Under the pieces are notes generated by a model, which saw only the letters and a list, made by a program, of their open reading frames with translations, was not told the DNA's origin and searched no databases. A DNA stretch of 64,000 nt from a bacterium 1xD42-87 (lineage in GTDB: Bacteria > Bacillota > Clostridia > Lachnospirales > Lachnospiraceae). The first letter of the stretch is position 1. Every line of letters starts with the position of its first letter. The DNA lies in contig RAYM01000011.1 of assembly GCA_003611805.1 (NCBI GenBank), positions 216,243 through 280,242 on the forward strand, read 5' to 3'. This document shows positions 17,092 to 24,971 of the stretch, one piece after another. Both the position numbers and the translations under genes were made by a program.

Positions 17092-18800
17092 ATTCATTAT
17101 TACTGTTAATCATCTGTATTGCAATTCTTGTCGTCGGCTACATATTCTACGGCGGATGGCTTTGCAAACAGTGGGGTGTGGGCGAAAGCAAGAAGCCGAC
17201 CCCTGCTCATGAGATGGAAGACGGTGTGGACTATGTTCCCGCTAAGGCGCCCGTGCTGATGGGTCACCACTTCTCGTCTATCGCGGGTGCAGGCCCGATC
17301 ACCGGACCGATTGGCGCGGCTATGTTCGGCTGGGTTCCTGTTGTGCTCTGGATTCTGATCGGTGGTATCTTCTTCGGCGGCGTTCATGACTTTGGCGCGC
17401 TTTTCGCATCCATCCGTCACAAAGGACAGTCCATCGGTGAGATCATTTCCACCAACATGAGCAAGAGAGCGAAGATGCTGTTTACCATTTTTGCTTATTT
17501 GACACTGATCCTTGTGGTTGCCGCATTTGCATCCATCGTGGCGACTACCTTCGGCGCAGTGGTGGACGAAGCGGGTGCAATTGATCAGGCAGCCTCCGCG
17601 ACAAACGCATCTGTCGCTATGGTATCCCTGCTGTTTATCGTAATTGCTATTGTTTTTGGTTTCATGGTGTACCGCCGCAACGCATCCATGGCTGTTTCCA
17701 CGATTCTCGGTGTGGTTGCCATCGCGCTCTGTATGGTCATCGGCATGAATTTCCATCCGATTTACTTGACCACAAACACATGGATGATCATCGTGGGTAT
17801 CTATATCGCCATCGCATCCGTGACGCCGGTATGGATTCTGTTACAGCCCCGTGACTATCTGAGTTCTTTCCTGCTTTATGCAATGTTGGCGGTGGCTCTG
17901 GTAGGCGTGGTCATTTCCCATGCGGGTATGGGCGGTGCGGACGGTCTTGCCGCTTTCAACGGTTTTGCGGTTGACAACGGCAACGGTATGCAGTATCTGT
18001 TCCCTGTGCTCTTTACGACAGTTGCATGCGGTGCGATTTCCGGTTTCCACTCTCTGGTATCTTCGGGAACCACTTCCAAGCAGCTCGACAAGGAGACGGA
18101 TGCGAAGCCTATCGCTTACGGCGGTATGCTCCTTGAGTGTGTGCTGGCTGTGATCACCGTATGCGCGATCAACTTCGCATACAAGAACGGCATCACCGCA
18201 GGCGCAACGGCAATTTTCGCGGGCGGTATTTCCCAGATGTACGGCGGTATCGCATCGGAAGGCGTGGTGACTGTTTTGAACACGCTGCTGGTGCTTACCT
18301 ACTCGGCATTCTGTCTGACGTCTCTGGATACGGCGACCCGTCTGGCACGTTTCATGTTCCAGGAGTTCTTCCTTGAGCCTGGCCAGACTGTGGACGATAT
18401 CAAGGACGGCTGGAAAAAGACATTGGTGAATCCATATGTAGCAACCATCATCACTGTGATTCTCGGCGTTGTGCTCGGTATGACGGGTTATTCCAAGATT
18501 TGGGGCTTGTTCGGCGCGGCAAACCAGCTTCTTGCAGGCATCGGTCTGCTTGCAGTCGCTACATGGCTCGGCAATGTGGGCAAGAACAACAAGATGTTCC
18601 TGTTCCCGATGGGCTTTATGATCATCGTTACCATCTGCTCCCTGTGTGTGACCGTTAAGAATCAGCTCGGTATCATTTCCGCAGGCGGCGCAGACTGGGG
18701 TCCTTACGCACAGGCGATTCTGGCGGTTATCCTGATTGTCCTTGCGATTGTGCTGGTAATCGAGGGTATTCAGACATTATCCAAGCAGAAGAAAGCATAA
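17088..18800 (+). CDS. cstA: CstA family carbon-starvation / pyruvate-type transporter
   Basis: Large polytopic membrane protein of 570 residues with about fifteen hydrophobic segments. The N-terminal CstA signature is clear: HHFSSIAGAGPITGPIGAAMFGW and GGVHDFGALFASIRHKGQSIGE, plus FHSLVSSGTTSKQL. CstA and its relatives import peptides or pyruvate when preferred carbon is short. The shorter length than E. coli CstA (about 700) is typical of Firmicutes forms. Ends at a strong terminator. Confidence 0.93.
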   Translation: MNSLLLLIICIAILVVGYIFYGGWLCKQWGVGESKKPTPAHEMEDGVDYVPAKAPVLMGHHFSSIAGAGPITGPIGAAMFGWVPVVLWILIGGIFFGGVHDFGALFASIRHKGQSIGEIISTNMSKRAKMLFTIFAYLTLILVVAAFASIVATTFGAVVDEAGAIDQAASATNASVAMVSLLFIVIAIVFGFMVYRRNASMAVSTILGVVAIALCMVIGMNFHPIYLTTNTWMIIVGIYIAIASVTPVWILLQPRDYLSSFLLYAMLAVALVGVVISHAGMGGADGLAAFNGFAVDNGNGMQYLFPVLFTTVACGAISGFHSLVSSGTTSKQLDKETDAKPIAYGGMLLECVLAVITVCAINFAYKNGITAGATAIFAGGISQMYGGIASEGVVTVLNTLLVLTYSAFCLTSLDTATRLARFMFQEFFLEPGQTVDDIKDGWKKTLVNPYVATIITVILGVVLGMTGYSKIWGLFGAANQLLAGIGLLAVATWLGNVGKNNKMFLFPMGFMIIVTICSLCVTVKNQLGIISAGGADWGPYAQAILAVILIVLAIVLVIEGIQTLSKQKKA

Positions 18801-18830
18801 AAATATAACTGACGGATATCTACATTATAG

Positions 18831-18858
18831 GAGGGCGGAATTTCCGCCCTCTTGTTAT
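18831..18858 (+). terminator. Intrinsic terminator after cstA
   Basis: A perfect GAGGGCGGAA / TTCCGCCCTC stem 30 bases after the stop, followed by a T-rich stretch. Confidence 0.8.
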
Positions 18859-18880
18859 TCTTTTCAAAATCTGATATAAT
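18852..18880 (+). promoter_or_regulatory. Sigma-A-type promoter before the 61-residue protein
   Basis: TTGTTA at 18852-18857 and perfect TATAAT at 18875-18880, 17-bp spacer. The -35 box overlaps the T-rich end of the cstA terminator. Confidence 0.6.
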
Positions 18881-18927
18881 AGTTACGTAACAGACGTTAA
18901 TATGTATGAAATAAGGACGGTGGTTCT

Positions 18928-19113
18928 ATGACAGAAAAGGAAATGATACAAAAAAATATTGAAGAATTTTCACGTCTCCAGAAGTACATGATATTAACAC
19001 AAGATAAAGAATCGGCGGCATATAAAGAAATGTATGAAAGATATGTGGATTTGAAAGCGATACTTAACGCGTCCGGTGTCAATTTGACAGAGCTTGACAG
19101 GATAAAAGAATAG
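18928..19113 (+). CDS. Small hypothetical protein
   Basis: A 61-residue charged, helical protein (starts MTEKEMIQKNIEEF) without known domain. It has its own promoter and a purine-rich site (AAGGACGG) before the ATG. Codon use is like the neighbours, and it is the only open frame in this interval, so I consider it real. Confidence 0.6.
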   Translation: MTEKEMIQKNIEEFSRLQKYMILTQDKESAAYKEMYERYVDLKAILNASGVNLTELDRIKE

Positions 19114-19136
19114 CAGCATTCTCCGCATTGATTTGA

Positions 19137-19155
19137 GATTCCGCTGTGCGGAATC
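19137..19155. repeat. Short triloop hairpin
   Basis: Perfect GATTCCGC-TGT-GCGGAATC, no T-run after it. It has the same eight-base-arm, three-base-loop design and the same TGT loop as one of the hairpins after minE. Confidence 0.5.
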
Positions 19156-19223
19156 ATGATGGTTAGCGTGGGAAAAGAGATCAATAGCATATCATATGTG
19201 AAGTATAGAAAGGGGATGTATAT

Positions 19224-19850
19224 ATGAATACGATTATTACGATAGGACGTCAATTTGGTTCCGGGGGCCGTGAGATCGGAAAAAAGGTGGCAGAGCATTT
19301 CGGAATAAAATTTTACGATAAGGATTTGCTGACAAGGGCAGCGAAGGAGAGCGGATTCTGCGAGGAGATGATCCAGAGCCACGACGAGCGTCCCACCAAT
19401 TCCTTTCTCTACAATCTGGTGATGGACACCTATTCTTTCGGCTATAACTCTTCCTCCTTTGTGGATATGCCCATCAGCCACAAAGTATTTCTTGCACAGT
19501 TTGACACGATTAAGAAGATTGCAAGCGAAGGTCCATGTGTGATTGTAGGGCGCTGCGCGGACTATGCGCTGCACGACTATCAGAACTGTCTGCACATTTT
19601 TATCCACGGAGAAGAAAAGTGCAAGATAAAGCGGATTATGGAGCGTTTCGAGGATATCAACACGGAGCAGAAGGCGCTCGATATGATGAACAAGAAGGAT
19701 AAGCAGAGACAGAGCTATTACAACTATTATTCCTCCAAAAAGTGGGGACGCGTGGACAGTTATGACCTTTCCATCAACAGCAGCATTCTTGGGATCGACG
19801 GGACGGTGAAGCTGATTACGCAGTTTGTGGAAGATTTTGAAAACAGATGA
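19224..19850 (+). CDS. Cytidylate kinase-like family protein
   Basis: P-loop kinase-like protein of 208 residues, with the glycine-rich loop GRQFGSGGREIGKKVAEHF at the start and YDKDLL after it, as in the cytidylate-kinase-like (Cmk-2) family common in Clostridia. The later RCADYAL and RRIM/ERF-type segments fit the NMP-kinase fold. True CMP kinase activity is not assured, since these paralogues usually coexist with a canonical Cmk. AGAAAGGGG precedes the ATG. Confidence 0.85.
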   Translation: MNTIITIGRQFGSGGREIGKKVAEHFGIKFYDKDLLTRAAKESGFCEEMIQSHDERPTNSFLYNLVMDTYSFGYNSSSFVDMPISHKVFLAQFDTIKKIASEGPCVIVGRCADYALHDYQNCLHIFIHGEEKCKIKRIMERFEDINTEQKALDMMNKKDKQRQSYYNYYSSKKWGRVDSYDLSINSSILGIDGTVKLITQFVEDFENR

Positions 19851-19857
19851 ATCATGA

Positions 19858-19887
19858 GGGAGCGGTGTATATCCGCTCCCTTTTCTT
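19858..19887 (+). terminator. Intrinsic terminator after the kinase gene
   Basis: GGGAGCGG...CCGCTCCC stem followed by TTTTCTT, eight bases after the stop and directly before the end of the convergent minus-strand gene. Confidence 0.85.
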
Positions 19888-20119
19888 ATTCGCCGCGTTC
19901 GCGATAGTCCTCCGTGCTGTTATATTTTGTGACATAGGTTTGATAGCCGCTGTGCCTGTCGCGCAGCTCCCTGCGGGTTTTCACACGGTCGTAAGAGGCA
20001 TGGAAATCCCTGACAGAGTTTAACTGCGAAGACTGTTTTTTCCTCTTTTTTGTCGTGTGGCGCATGTAAAAGAAGATGAGAACGGCAATCAGGATAGTAA
20101 AGATAATCACACTGATCAT
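19886..20119 (-). CDS. Small membrane protein downstream of the AI-2E transporter
   Basis: 77 residues: one N-terminal membrane helix (about 2-20) then a highly basic, polar tail. No family recognised. Its ATG overlaps the stop of the upstream transporter gene, so it is co-translated with it. Confidence 0.65.
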   Translation of the reverse strand: MISVIIFTILIAVLIFFYMRHTTKKRKKQSSQLNSVRDFHASYDRVKTRRELRDRHSGYQTYVTKYNSTEDYRERGE

Positions 20120-21456
20120 TTTTTTCTCACCTGACTTTCCGCGGAACCGTCGTCTTTGTCATTCTTCTTCAAACCGGCGGTTTTCATTTTGCTGGACGAC
20201 TTTTTTTTCACAGGCGGCACATATTCCGTGAACGCCATGGATTCCTCAATCCGTCCGACTGTCATATAGGGACCGAGATCCGTCGGCAGACTCTTCTTAT
20301 GCAGCACTTTGTTCACCAGGGACTTGACGCCCGCATAGAATACGGCGAAGATCGGTACACCCACAATCATGCCGAGGACGCCGAACAGACCGCCGAATAT
20401 GGTAATCGAGAAGATAACCCAGAAGCCGGAAAGCCCCGTGGAGTCACCGAGAATCTTCGGACCGAGGATATTGCCGTCGAACTGCTGGAGAACGATAATC
20501 AGGATGCCGAAGTAGAGCGCCTGTCTGGGATCCACCATCAGCACGAGGAGGGCGCTTGGAATACCGCCGATCCACGGACCGAAGAATGGGATTACGTTGG
20601 TCACGCCGATAATCACGCTTACCAGAATTGCGTAAGGCGTGCCTATGATACTTGTACAGATAAAGCAGATAATGCCTATGATAATGGAGTCCACAATCTT
20701 GCCGCCGAGGAAACCGATAAACGTGCCATGGATAAAGCGGAAATTGGAGACGATCTCATTGCCTGCCTTGCGGTCAAACAGGGCGTAGACGATCTTTTTC
20801 GCCTGCCCGGCAAATTTCTCTTTGCTCCCCAGCAGGTATACGGAGATGATAAAGCCGATCACAAGGTTCCAGAGTGCCTTAAACACGCCGAGCACACTTA
20901 AGGAGACGGTTTTTAAGACTTCGTTGATGTGGGGCAAAAGATTGGTGTTCACATACTCCATCATCTTTGAGGAATACTGGTTGATCAGCGCGTCCACGGT
21001 AGCCTCCAGGTCCGGATTGTCTTTCAGTAAAAGAAGAGCCCAGTTCGAGAGGTTGTTGACGTAAATGGGGAACTGGAAAATAATGCTCTGTATGCTGCGG
21101 ACCACTTCCGGCAGGATCAGCGCAAAGAGTTCATATAATACCAGAATAACGACAACCAGCGTGGCAAGAATGGAGCAGGCACGCATACGTTTTTTTACCT
21201 TCGGGGTTATTTCAATGCCTGTTTTTTTGTAGAGCGGTTTCATAATTTTATTTTCAATGGCGTTTAAGATCGGCGTAAACAGGTAGGCAAGCACAAAACC
21301 GTCGATGATCGGCATGGCGATGGTGATGAAGCGGTCAAGCCCGCCCATGAAGTTGGAGCGGTGGAAGAGGATGTAGTAAAAGAGAATCGCTCCCGCCAGA
21401 GCGAGAAATCCCGTGATCCCCCAATATAAGTATTTTTTGTCGAATTTGAATTTCAT
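20116..21456 (-). CDS. AI-2E family transporter
   Basis: Polytopic membrane protein, about eight hydrophobic segments, with the family's conserved PFFGPWIGGIPSALL loop. I start at 21456 (MKFKFDKKYLYWG) giving 446 residues; an upstream ATG at 21498 lacks a good ribosome-binding site. The family covers autoinducer-2 exporters and Na+/H+ antiporters, so the substrate is open. The C-terminal 60 residues are charged and cytoplasmic (KKKSSSKMK). It has a promoter facing away from the TtcA gene. Confidence 0.9.
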   Translation of the reverse strand: MKFKFDKKYLYWGITGFLALAGAILFYYILFHRSNFMGGLDRFITIAMPIIDGFVLAYLFTPILNAIENKIMKPLYKKTGIEITPKVKKRMRACSILATLVVVILVLYELFALILPEVVRSIQSIIFQFPIYVNNLSNWALLLLKDNPDLEATVDALINQYSSKMMEYVNTNLLPHINEVLKTVSLSVLGVFKALWNLVIGFIISVYLLGSKEKFAGQAKKIVYALFDRKAGNEIVSNFRFIHGTFIGFLGGKIVDSIIIGIICFICTSIIGTPYAILVSVIIGVTNVIPFFGPWIGGIPSALLVLMVDPRQALYFGILIIVLQQFDGNILGPKILGDSTGLSGFWVIFSITIFGGLFGVLGMIVGVPIFAVFYAGVKSLVNKVLHKKSLPTDLGPYMTVGRIEESMAFTEYVPPVKKKSSSKMKTAGLKKNDKDDGSAESQVRKK

Positions 21457-21509
21457 ATGCAGAGCCTTTCTGATAAAAGATAAATATGGATAAAACAATA
21501 TATAAGTTT

Positions 21510-21538
21510 ATTATAGCAATTTGGAAACAGGGACACAA
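21510..21538 (-). promoter_or_regulatory. Promoter for the AI-2E transporter
   Basis: Read on the minus strand: TTGTGT (21538-21533) and TATAAT (21515-21510) with 17-bp spacing. Confidence 0.55.
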
Positions 21539-21545
21539 GTTGCAA

Positions 21546-21574
21546 TTGCGAAAAGAACAAATATTCTGTATAAT
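21546..21574 (+). promoter_or_regulatory. Promoter for the TtcA-like gene
   Basis: TTGCGA at 21546-21551 and TATAAT at 21569-21574, 17-bp spacer. It lies only 7 bases from the opposite-facing transporter promoter, so both are back to back. Confidence 0.6.
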
Positions 21575-21613
21575 GTAGAAGTCGCAAAGAACCAGAAAAG
21601 GAAAATATTTAGT

Positions 21614-22357
21614 ATGAAGTTACAGCAAGTACTCAGTCTTACGAGAAAGGCTGTGGACGATTATCAGATGATTGAGGCAGGCGATCACATTGCGGTCGGC
21701 ATTTCCGGCGGAAAGGACAGCCTGACCCTGCTCTATGCCCTGCAGGGACTGCGCCGGTTTTATCCGGCGGCGTTTACGCTCAGTGCGGTGACAGTGGATC
21801 TTGGTTTCGGGAATCTGGATTTATCCGAAATAGAGAAACTGTGCCGGGAACTGGACGTTCCGTATCATATTGTGAAAACCGATATTGGAAAAATTGTCTT
21901 TGAGGACAGAAAGGAGTCCAATCCCTGTTCCCTGTGCGCGAAGATGCGCAAGGGCGCATTAAACGACGCCATGAAAGCCATCGGCTGCAATAAGGTGGCG
22001 TATGCGCACCACAAGGACGATGTGGTGGAAACCATGATGATGTCGTTAATTTATGAGGGCAGATTTCACACCTTCCGTCCGGTGACTTATCTGGACCGCA
22101 CGGAAATTACCGTGATCCGCCCGCTCATCTATATGAACGAGGCGGATGTAGTTGGTTTTGTGCGAAAAAACAAAGTTCCCGTGGTAAAAAGCCCCTGCCC
22201 GGCGGACGGGCACACCAAGCGTGAGACCGTAAAAAATCTGGTACAGCAGATCAATAAGGAGGCGCCGGGTGTGAAAGAGCGCATGTTTACGGCGATTCTG
22301 GGAGGAAATATCGATGGCTGGGAGAAGCCGGAAAAGCGTGCAAAAACTGAGCCGTAA
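21614..22357 (+). CDS. ttcA: TtcA-type tRNA 2-thiolation ATP-pyrophosphatase
   Basis: PP-loop ATPase of the TtcA/TilS superfamily, probably thiolating a tRNA base. The ATP motif is GISGGKDSLTLLYAL at residues about 33-47. A CSLCAKMRKG motif and the later SPCPADG cysteine match the Fe-S or persulfide-binding cysteines of the TtcA group. I start at ATG 21614 (MKLQQVLSLTRK, 247 residues). Exact tRNA target is inferred only. Confidence 0.85.
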   Translation: MKLQQVLSLTRKAVDDYQMIEAGDHIAVGISGGKDSLTLLYALQGLRRFYPAAFTLSAVTVDLGFGNLDLSEIEKLCRELDVPYHIVKTDIGKIVFEDRKESNPCSLCAKMRKGALNDAMKAIGCNKVAYAHHKDDVVETMMMSLIYEGRFHTFRPVTYLDRTEITVIRPLIYMNEADVVGFVRKNKVPVVKSPCPADGHTKRETVKNLVQQINKEAPGVKERMFTAILGGNIDGWEKPEKRAKTEP

Positions 22358-22451
22358 ACGGATGATATGATTTTAGACTTGTAAACGACCTATAAAGTTG
22401 AATATTTGGCAAAACAAAATGGATCAATGAAACAGGGAAATGGAGATAAAG

Positions 22452-23519
22452 ATGGCGGGAAAAAACCGAACTTACCATGAAAAGAGAGATACCGAGTATG
22501 TCCTGCAGCTCCGCGGGCTGCTGGAGGAGCTGCCCCCCTATGCGCGGGACTATTTCCGGGCGATTGAGCAGAAGTCAAGCGCGAAGACAAGGATATCTTA
22601 CGCCTATGATTTTCAGGTGTTTCTGCGCTTTTTGATTGAGAAAAACCCGGCTCTGAAAGACAAAAGTATGAGGGAAATTACGTTTGACGACCTGAACGCG
22701 CTGACTGCGCTCGACATAGAGGAATATCAGGAATATCTGAAATATTATGAGTCGGAAAGCGGGGAACAGAAAAACGGGGCGAACAGCATTGCCAGAAAAA
22801 TGTCGTCCCTGCGCAGCATGTTTGACTATTTTTTCAAAAAGGAACTGCTGGCAAAGAATGTGGCGATGCAGGTGGACATGCCGAAGATTCACGAGAAGGC
22901 AATCATCCATCTGGAACCCGACGAGGTGGCAATTTTTCTGGACAGTCTGGACACCTATGAGAAGGAGCTGACGGGGAAGAAAAAGGATTTTTTCTTAAAG
23001 ACCAAAGTGCGGGATATCGCCATCGTCACCCTGTTTCTGGGAACCGGCATCCGTGTTTCGGAGTGTGTAGGGCTTGATTTAAACGATGTGAATTTCCGTG
23101 AAAACAGCATCCGCATTATCCGAAAAGGCGGCAACGAGGCAGTTCTCTATTTCGGCGAAGAGGTGGAAAAGGCGCTGTTTGATTACATAGAGGGACCCCG
23201 CGCCGCGATAGCCGCACAGGCGCTTCCCGGGGAAGAAAACGCATTATTTTTCTCTTTGCAGAAAAAGAGGATCAGCGTGCACGCGGTGGAGAATCTGGTG
23301 GAAAAGTACGCGAGAGAATTTGTGCCCCAGAAAAAGATCACGCCCCATAAGCTGCGCTCCACCTTCGGCACGTCCCTGTATCAGGAGACGGAGGATATCT
23401 ATCTGGTGGCGGATGTGCTGGGACACTCGGATGTGGGGACGACCAGAAAACACTACGCGGCGATCAAGGACCAGAACCGGCGGAAGGCGGCGCGCACCAT
23501 TAAACTGCGGGACAGTTGA
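22452..23519 (+). CDS. xerS: XerS-like tyrosine recombinase
   Basis: Site-specific recombinase of the phage-integrase family. An N-terminal SAM-like core-binding domain (about 15-145) is followed by the catalytic domain with GIRVSE (Arg), RKGG (Lys), HKLR (His-x-x-Arg), LGHSD and HYAAI (Tyr). The single-gene layout, 355 residues and N-terminal extension resemble XerS, the one-protein chromosome-dimer resolvase of streptococci. No mobile-element genes or obvious att repeats flank it, which favours a housekeeping role. Start at ATG 22452 has GGAG at 6 bases; ATG 22440 is an alternative. Confidence 0.8.
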   Translation: MAGKNRTYHEKRDTEYVLQLRGLLEELPPYARDYFRAIEQKSSAKTRISYAYDFQVFLRFLIEKNPALKDKSMREITFDDLNALTALDIEEYQEYLKYYESESGEQKNGANSIARKMSSLRSMFDYFFKKELLAKNVAMQVDMPKIHEKAIIHLEPDEVAIFLDSLDTYEKELTGKKKDFFLKTKVRDIAIVTLFLGTGIRVSECVGLDLNDVNFRENSIRIIRKGGNEAVLYFGEEVEKALFDYIEGPRAAIAAQALPGEENALFFSLQKKRISVHAVENLVEKYAREFVPQKKITPHKLRSTFGTSLYQETEDIYLVADVLGHSDVGTTRKHYAAIKDQNRRKAARTIKLRDS

Positions 23520-23623
23520 GGTACAACAAATCAATGTAAATATGGGCGAAGCCCTGTATGGATGTGGCTTACGGCGAATTTTCATGCGAAAGGGAAACGG
23601 CTGGCGCTGTTTTGGAGAAGCGG

Positions 23624-24376
23624 ATGATACAGGAAAATGTACAGACGGAGCGGTTTTTTCCCGCTTTGCTGGAGGAATTTGTCACCCCCGTTTTTTTAGA
23701 GGGCGTGCGCAGAAAATTTCATTTTGATGGGGGTCAGCTTGCGGAAATCAGGGAAGTGGCGGAGGAAATGCTGCCTGTGCTTCAAAAAGAAGCCTTCTGG
23801 GCGAGGGCGGTCTATCCGTCGGAAAATTTAAGTCATGTAGAAACCTCTGGCATAAACGAGGACGGTGCACAGCCGGCTATGTTATATGCTGCGTATGAAA
23901 AGGCGGCAATATCCCTCGGGCATGGCGTGGATCTTTTGCAGGAGAATTACAGTGAAAAAGGGCGGCTTCTGCAAAGTTATATTGTTGAGGCACTGGCGGG
24001 CGAACTGCTGATGCGGGGGTATGACGCCTATAACAGATATGTTGCGGCATATACGGACAGGCATGTGGCGCGGTATCATTTTCCGGGCAGCGAGGAGGCG
24101 TTTCCCCTGGGAATGCTGCCGGAGCTGTTAAAAGACCTCACGCAGGAGATCACATGCAATGCGGCTTTCTGTATGGTTCCGAAAAAGAGTGTGGTATTTA
24201 TCTCAGAGCTGACACAGGATGAAAGTGTGCGCTGTCAGGGGATCTGTGTCGGGTGCGGGAATGCGGCATGTCCGAACCGGGTCGATGAGAATCCTCTCAT
24301 CAGAAGAAGGGTGGCGGACATGCCTTTGACCTACGGGTACAGCAGAATTTTTGGGATTTACAACGAATTGTTGTAG
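23624..24376 (+). CDS. Methionine synthase activation domain-like protein with C-terminal Cys motif
   Basis: The middle (SLGHGVDLLQENYSEKGRLL ... YHFPGSEEAFPLGMLPELLKDL ... MVPKKSVVFIS) follows the pattern of the B12-dependent methionine synthase reactivation domain: a helical part, an FPL-type segment and an MxPxKSV strand. The C-terminus adds four cysteines in GICVGCGNAACPNR, which could bind an Fe-S cluster or metal. This suggests reductive reactivation of a corrinoid enzyme. Position directly before a cobalamin riboswitch supports a corrinoid link. Start ATG 23624 has GGAG at 8 bases; ATG 23558 is possible. 250 residues. Confidence 0.65.
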   Translation: MIQENVQTERFFPALLEEFVTPVFLEGVRRKFHFDGGQLAEIREVAEEMLPVLQKEAFWARAVYPSENLSHVETSGINEDGAQPAMLYAAYEKAAISLGHGVDLLQENYSEKGRLLQSYIVEALAGELLMRGYDAYNRYVAAYTDRHVARYHFPGSEEAFPLGMLPELLKDLTQEITCNAAFCMVPKKSVVFISELTQDESVRCQGICVGCGNAACPNRVDENPLIRRRVADMPLTYGYSRIFGIYNELL

Positions 24377-24440
24377 CTCGTACGGAATCATTATAAATGA
24401 GTGCGCAATCTGGCGTGAGTGTGAATTTCGATTGCGGATG

Positions 24441-24468
24441 TTGACATCCCGAAAATATGTGGTATACT
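24441..24468 (+). promoter_or_regulatory. Promoter of the cobalamin operon
   Basis: Consensus TTGACA at 24441-24446 and TATACT at 24463-24468, 16-bp spacer, just upstream of the riboswitch. Confidence 0.7.
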
Positions 24469-24481
24469 TTGGACAATTACA

Positions 24482-24695
24482 TAGATAGCATTCAGGTGTC
24501 AAACCAATGCGCAGGGCATTGGTTTTGGTGAAAAGGGAAACAGGTGAAAATCCTGTACGAACTCGTCACCGTAATTAGAGAGCCGAAGCCGCTATATCAC
24601 TGGGAAACCGGGAAGATGGCAGAGGCGATGGTTGTGAAACCGAGATCTATAAGCCGGGAGACCTGCCTGTATGCTGTACGGAAACTTTTGTTTCA
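24482..24695 (+). ncRNA. Adenosylcobalamin riboswitch
   Basis: The B12 box AAGCCGGGAGACCTGCCT is at about 24650-24668. Upstream are the other cobalamin-riboswitch landmarks: GGGAAACAGGTGAAAATCC (about 24535-24553) and the GAAGCCGCTATATCACTGGG region (about 24593-24612). Edges are approximate. It begins shortly after a strong promoter and is followed by two stem-loops and the cobalamin gene cluster. The usual effect is that adenosylcobalamin binding stops downstream expression. Confidence 0.93.
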
Positions 24696-24727
24696 AGCCA
24701 CGAGTAATTGGTTGTACGTTTTGATCT

Positions 24728-24754
24728 TGTAAAAATGCCGGATGGCGTTTTACA
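24728..24754 (+). promoter_or_regulatory. Expression-platform hairpin of the riboswitch
   Basis: TGTAAAA-aTGCC-gga-TGGCg-TTTTACA stem-loop, about 60 bases after the B12 box, followed by GGCTTATTTT. It may be a weak terminator or an anti-terminator partner. Confidence 0.55.
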
Positions 24755-24772
24755 GGCTTATTTTGTGTAGGA

Positions 24773-24813
24773 AACCTTTACCGTAGCGGACAGGCAGCGG
24801 TAGAGGTTTTTTT
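24773..24813 (+). terminator. Riboswitch-controlled intrinsic terminator
   Basis: AACCTTTACCG and CGGTAGAGGTT arms close a hairpin followed by a seven-T run. Its position between riboswitch and first gene makes it the likely off-switch. Confidence 0.75.
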
Positions 24814-24898
24814 ATGCGCAGCCCCATGCAGAGGTAGTATGCCGCTAAAGCGGCGCATGGGACGCGCGGCGAGTAGGGGAAGAAGAATCTTCCCTACT
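24811..24898 (+). repeat. Structured dispersed repeat, copy 1
   Basis: About 85 bp that recurs, inverted, at 56610-56693. Shared landmarks in order: ATGCGCAGCCC, ATGCAGAGG, ATGCCGCTAAAGCGGCG, ATGGG, CGCGCGGCGAGTAGGG and a closing TTCCCT(A/G)CT. It can fold as CCCATG/CATGGG enclosing GCCGCT-AA-AGCGGC, followed by AGTAGGG.../...CCCTACT. Loop and linker bases differ between copies while the arms are kept. It begins within the T-run of the preceding terminator. Confidence 0.8.
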
Positions 24899-24971
24899 TG
24901 GTTGCGCAGGCCCGAAACACGGCTTTGGCTCGTTGCTCGCAGGAATAAAACGAGAAGAGGAGACAGCAATT

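Noticed and set aside
22452..23519. Tyrosine recombinase as evidence for an integrated element
   Set aside because: No flanking repeats, tRNA or mobile genes are visible and composition matches the neighbours; a XerS-like housekeeping role fits better.
24544..24732. 62-codon open frame inside the B12 riboswitch
   Set aside because: It lies entirely in the structured RNA (B12 box and neighbouring motifs) and has no ribosome-binding site.
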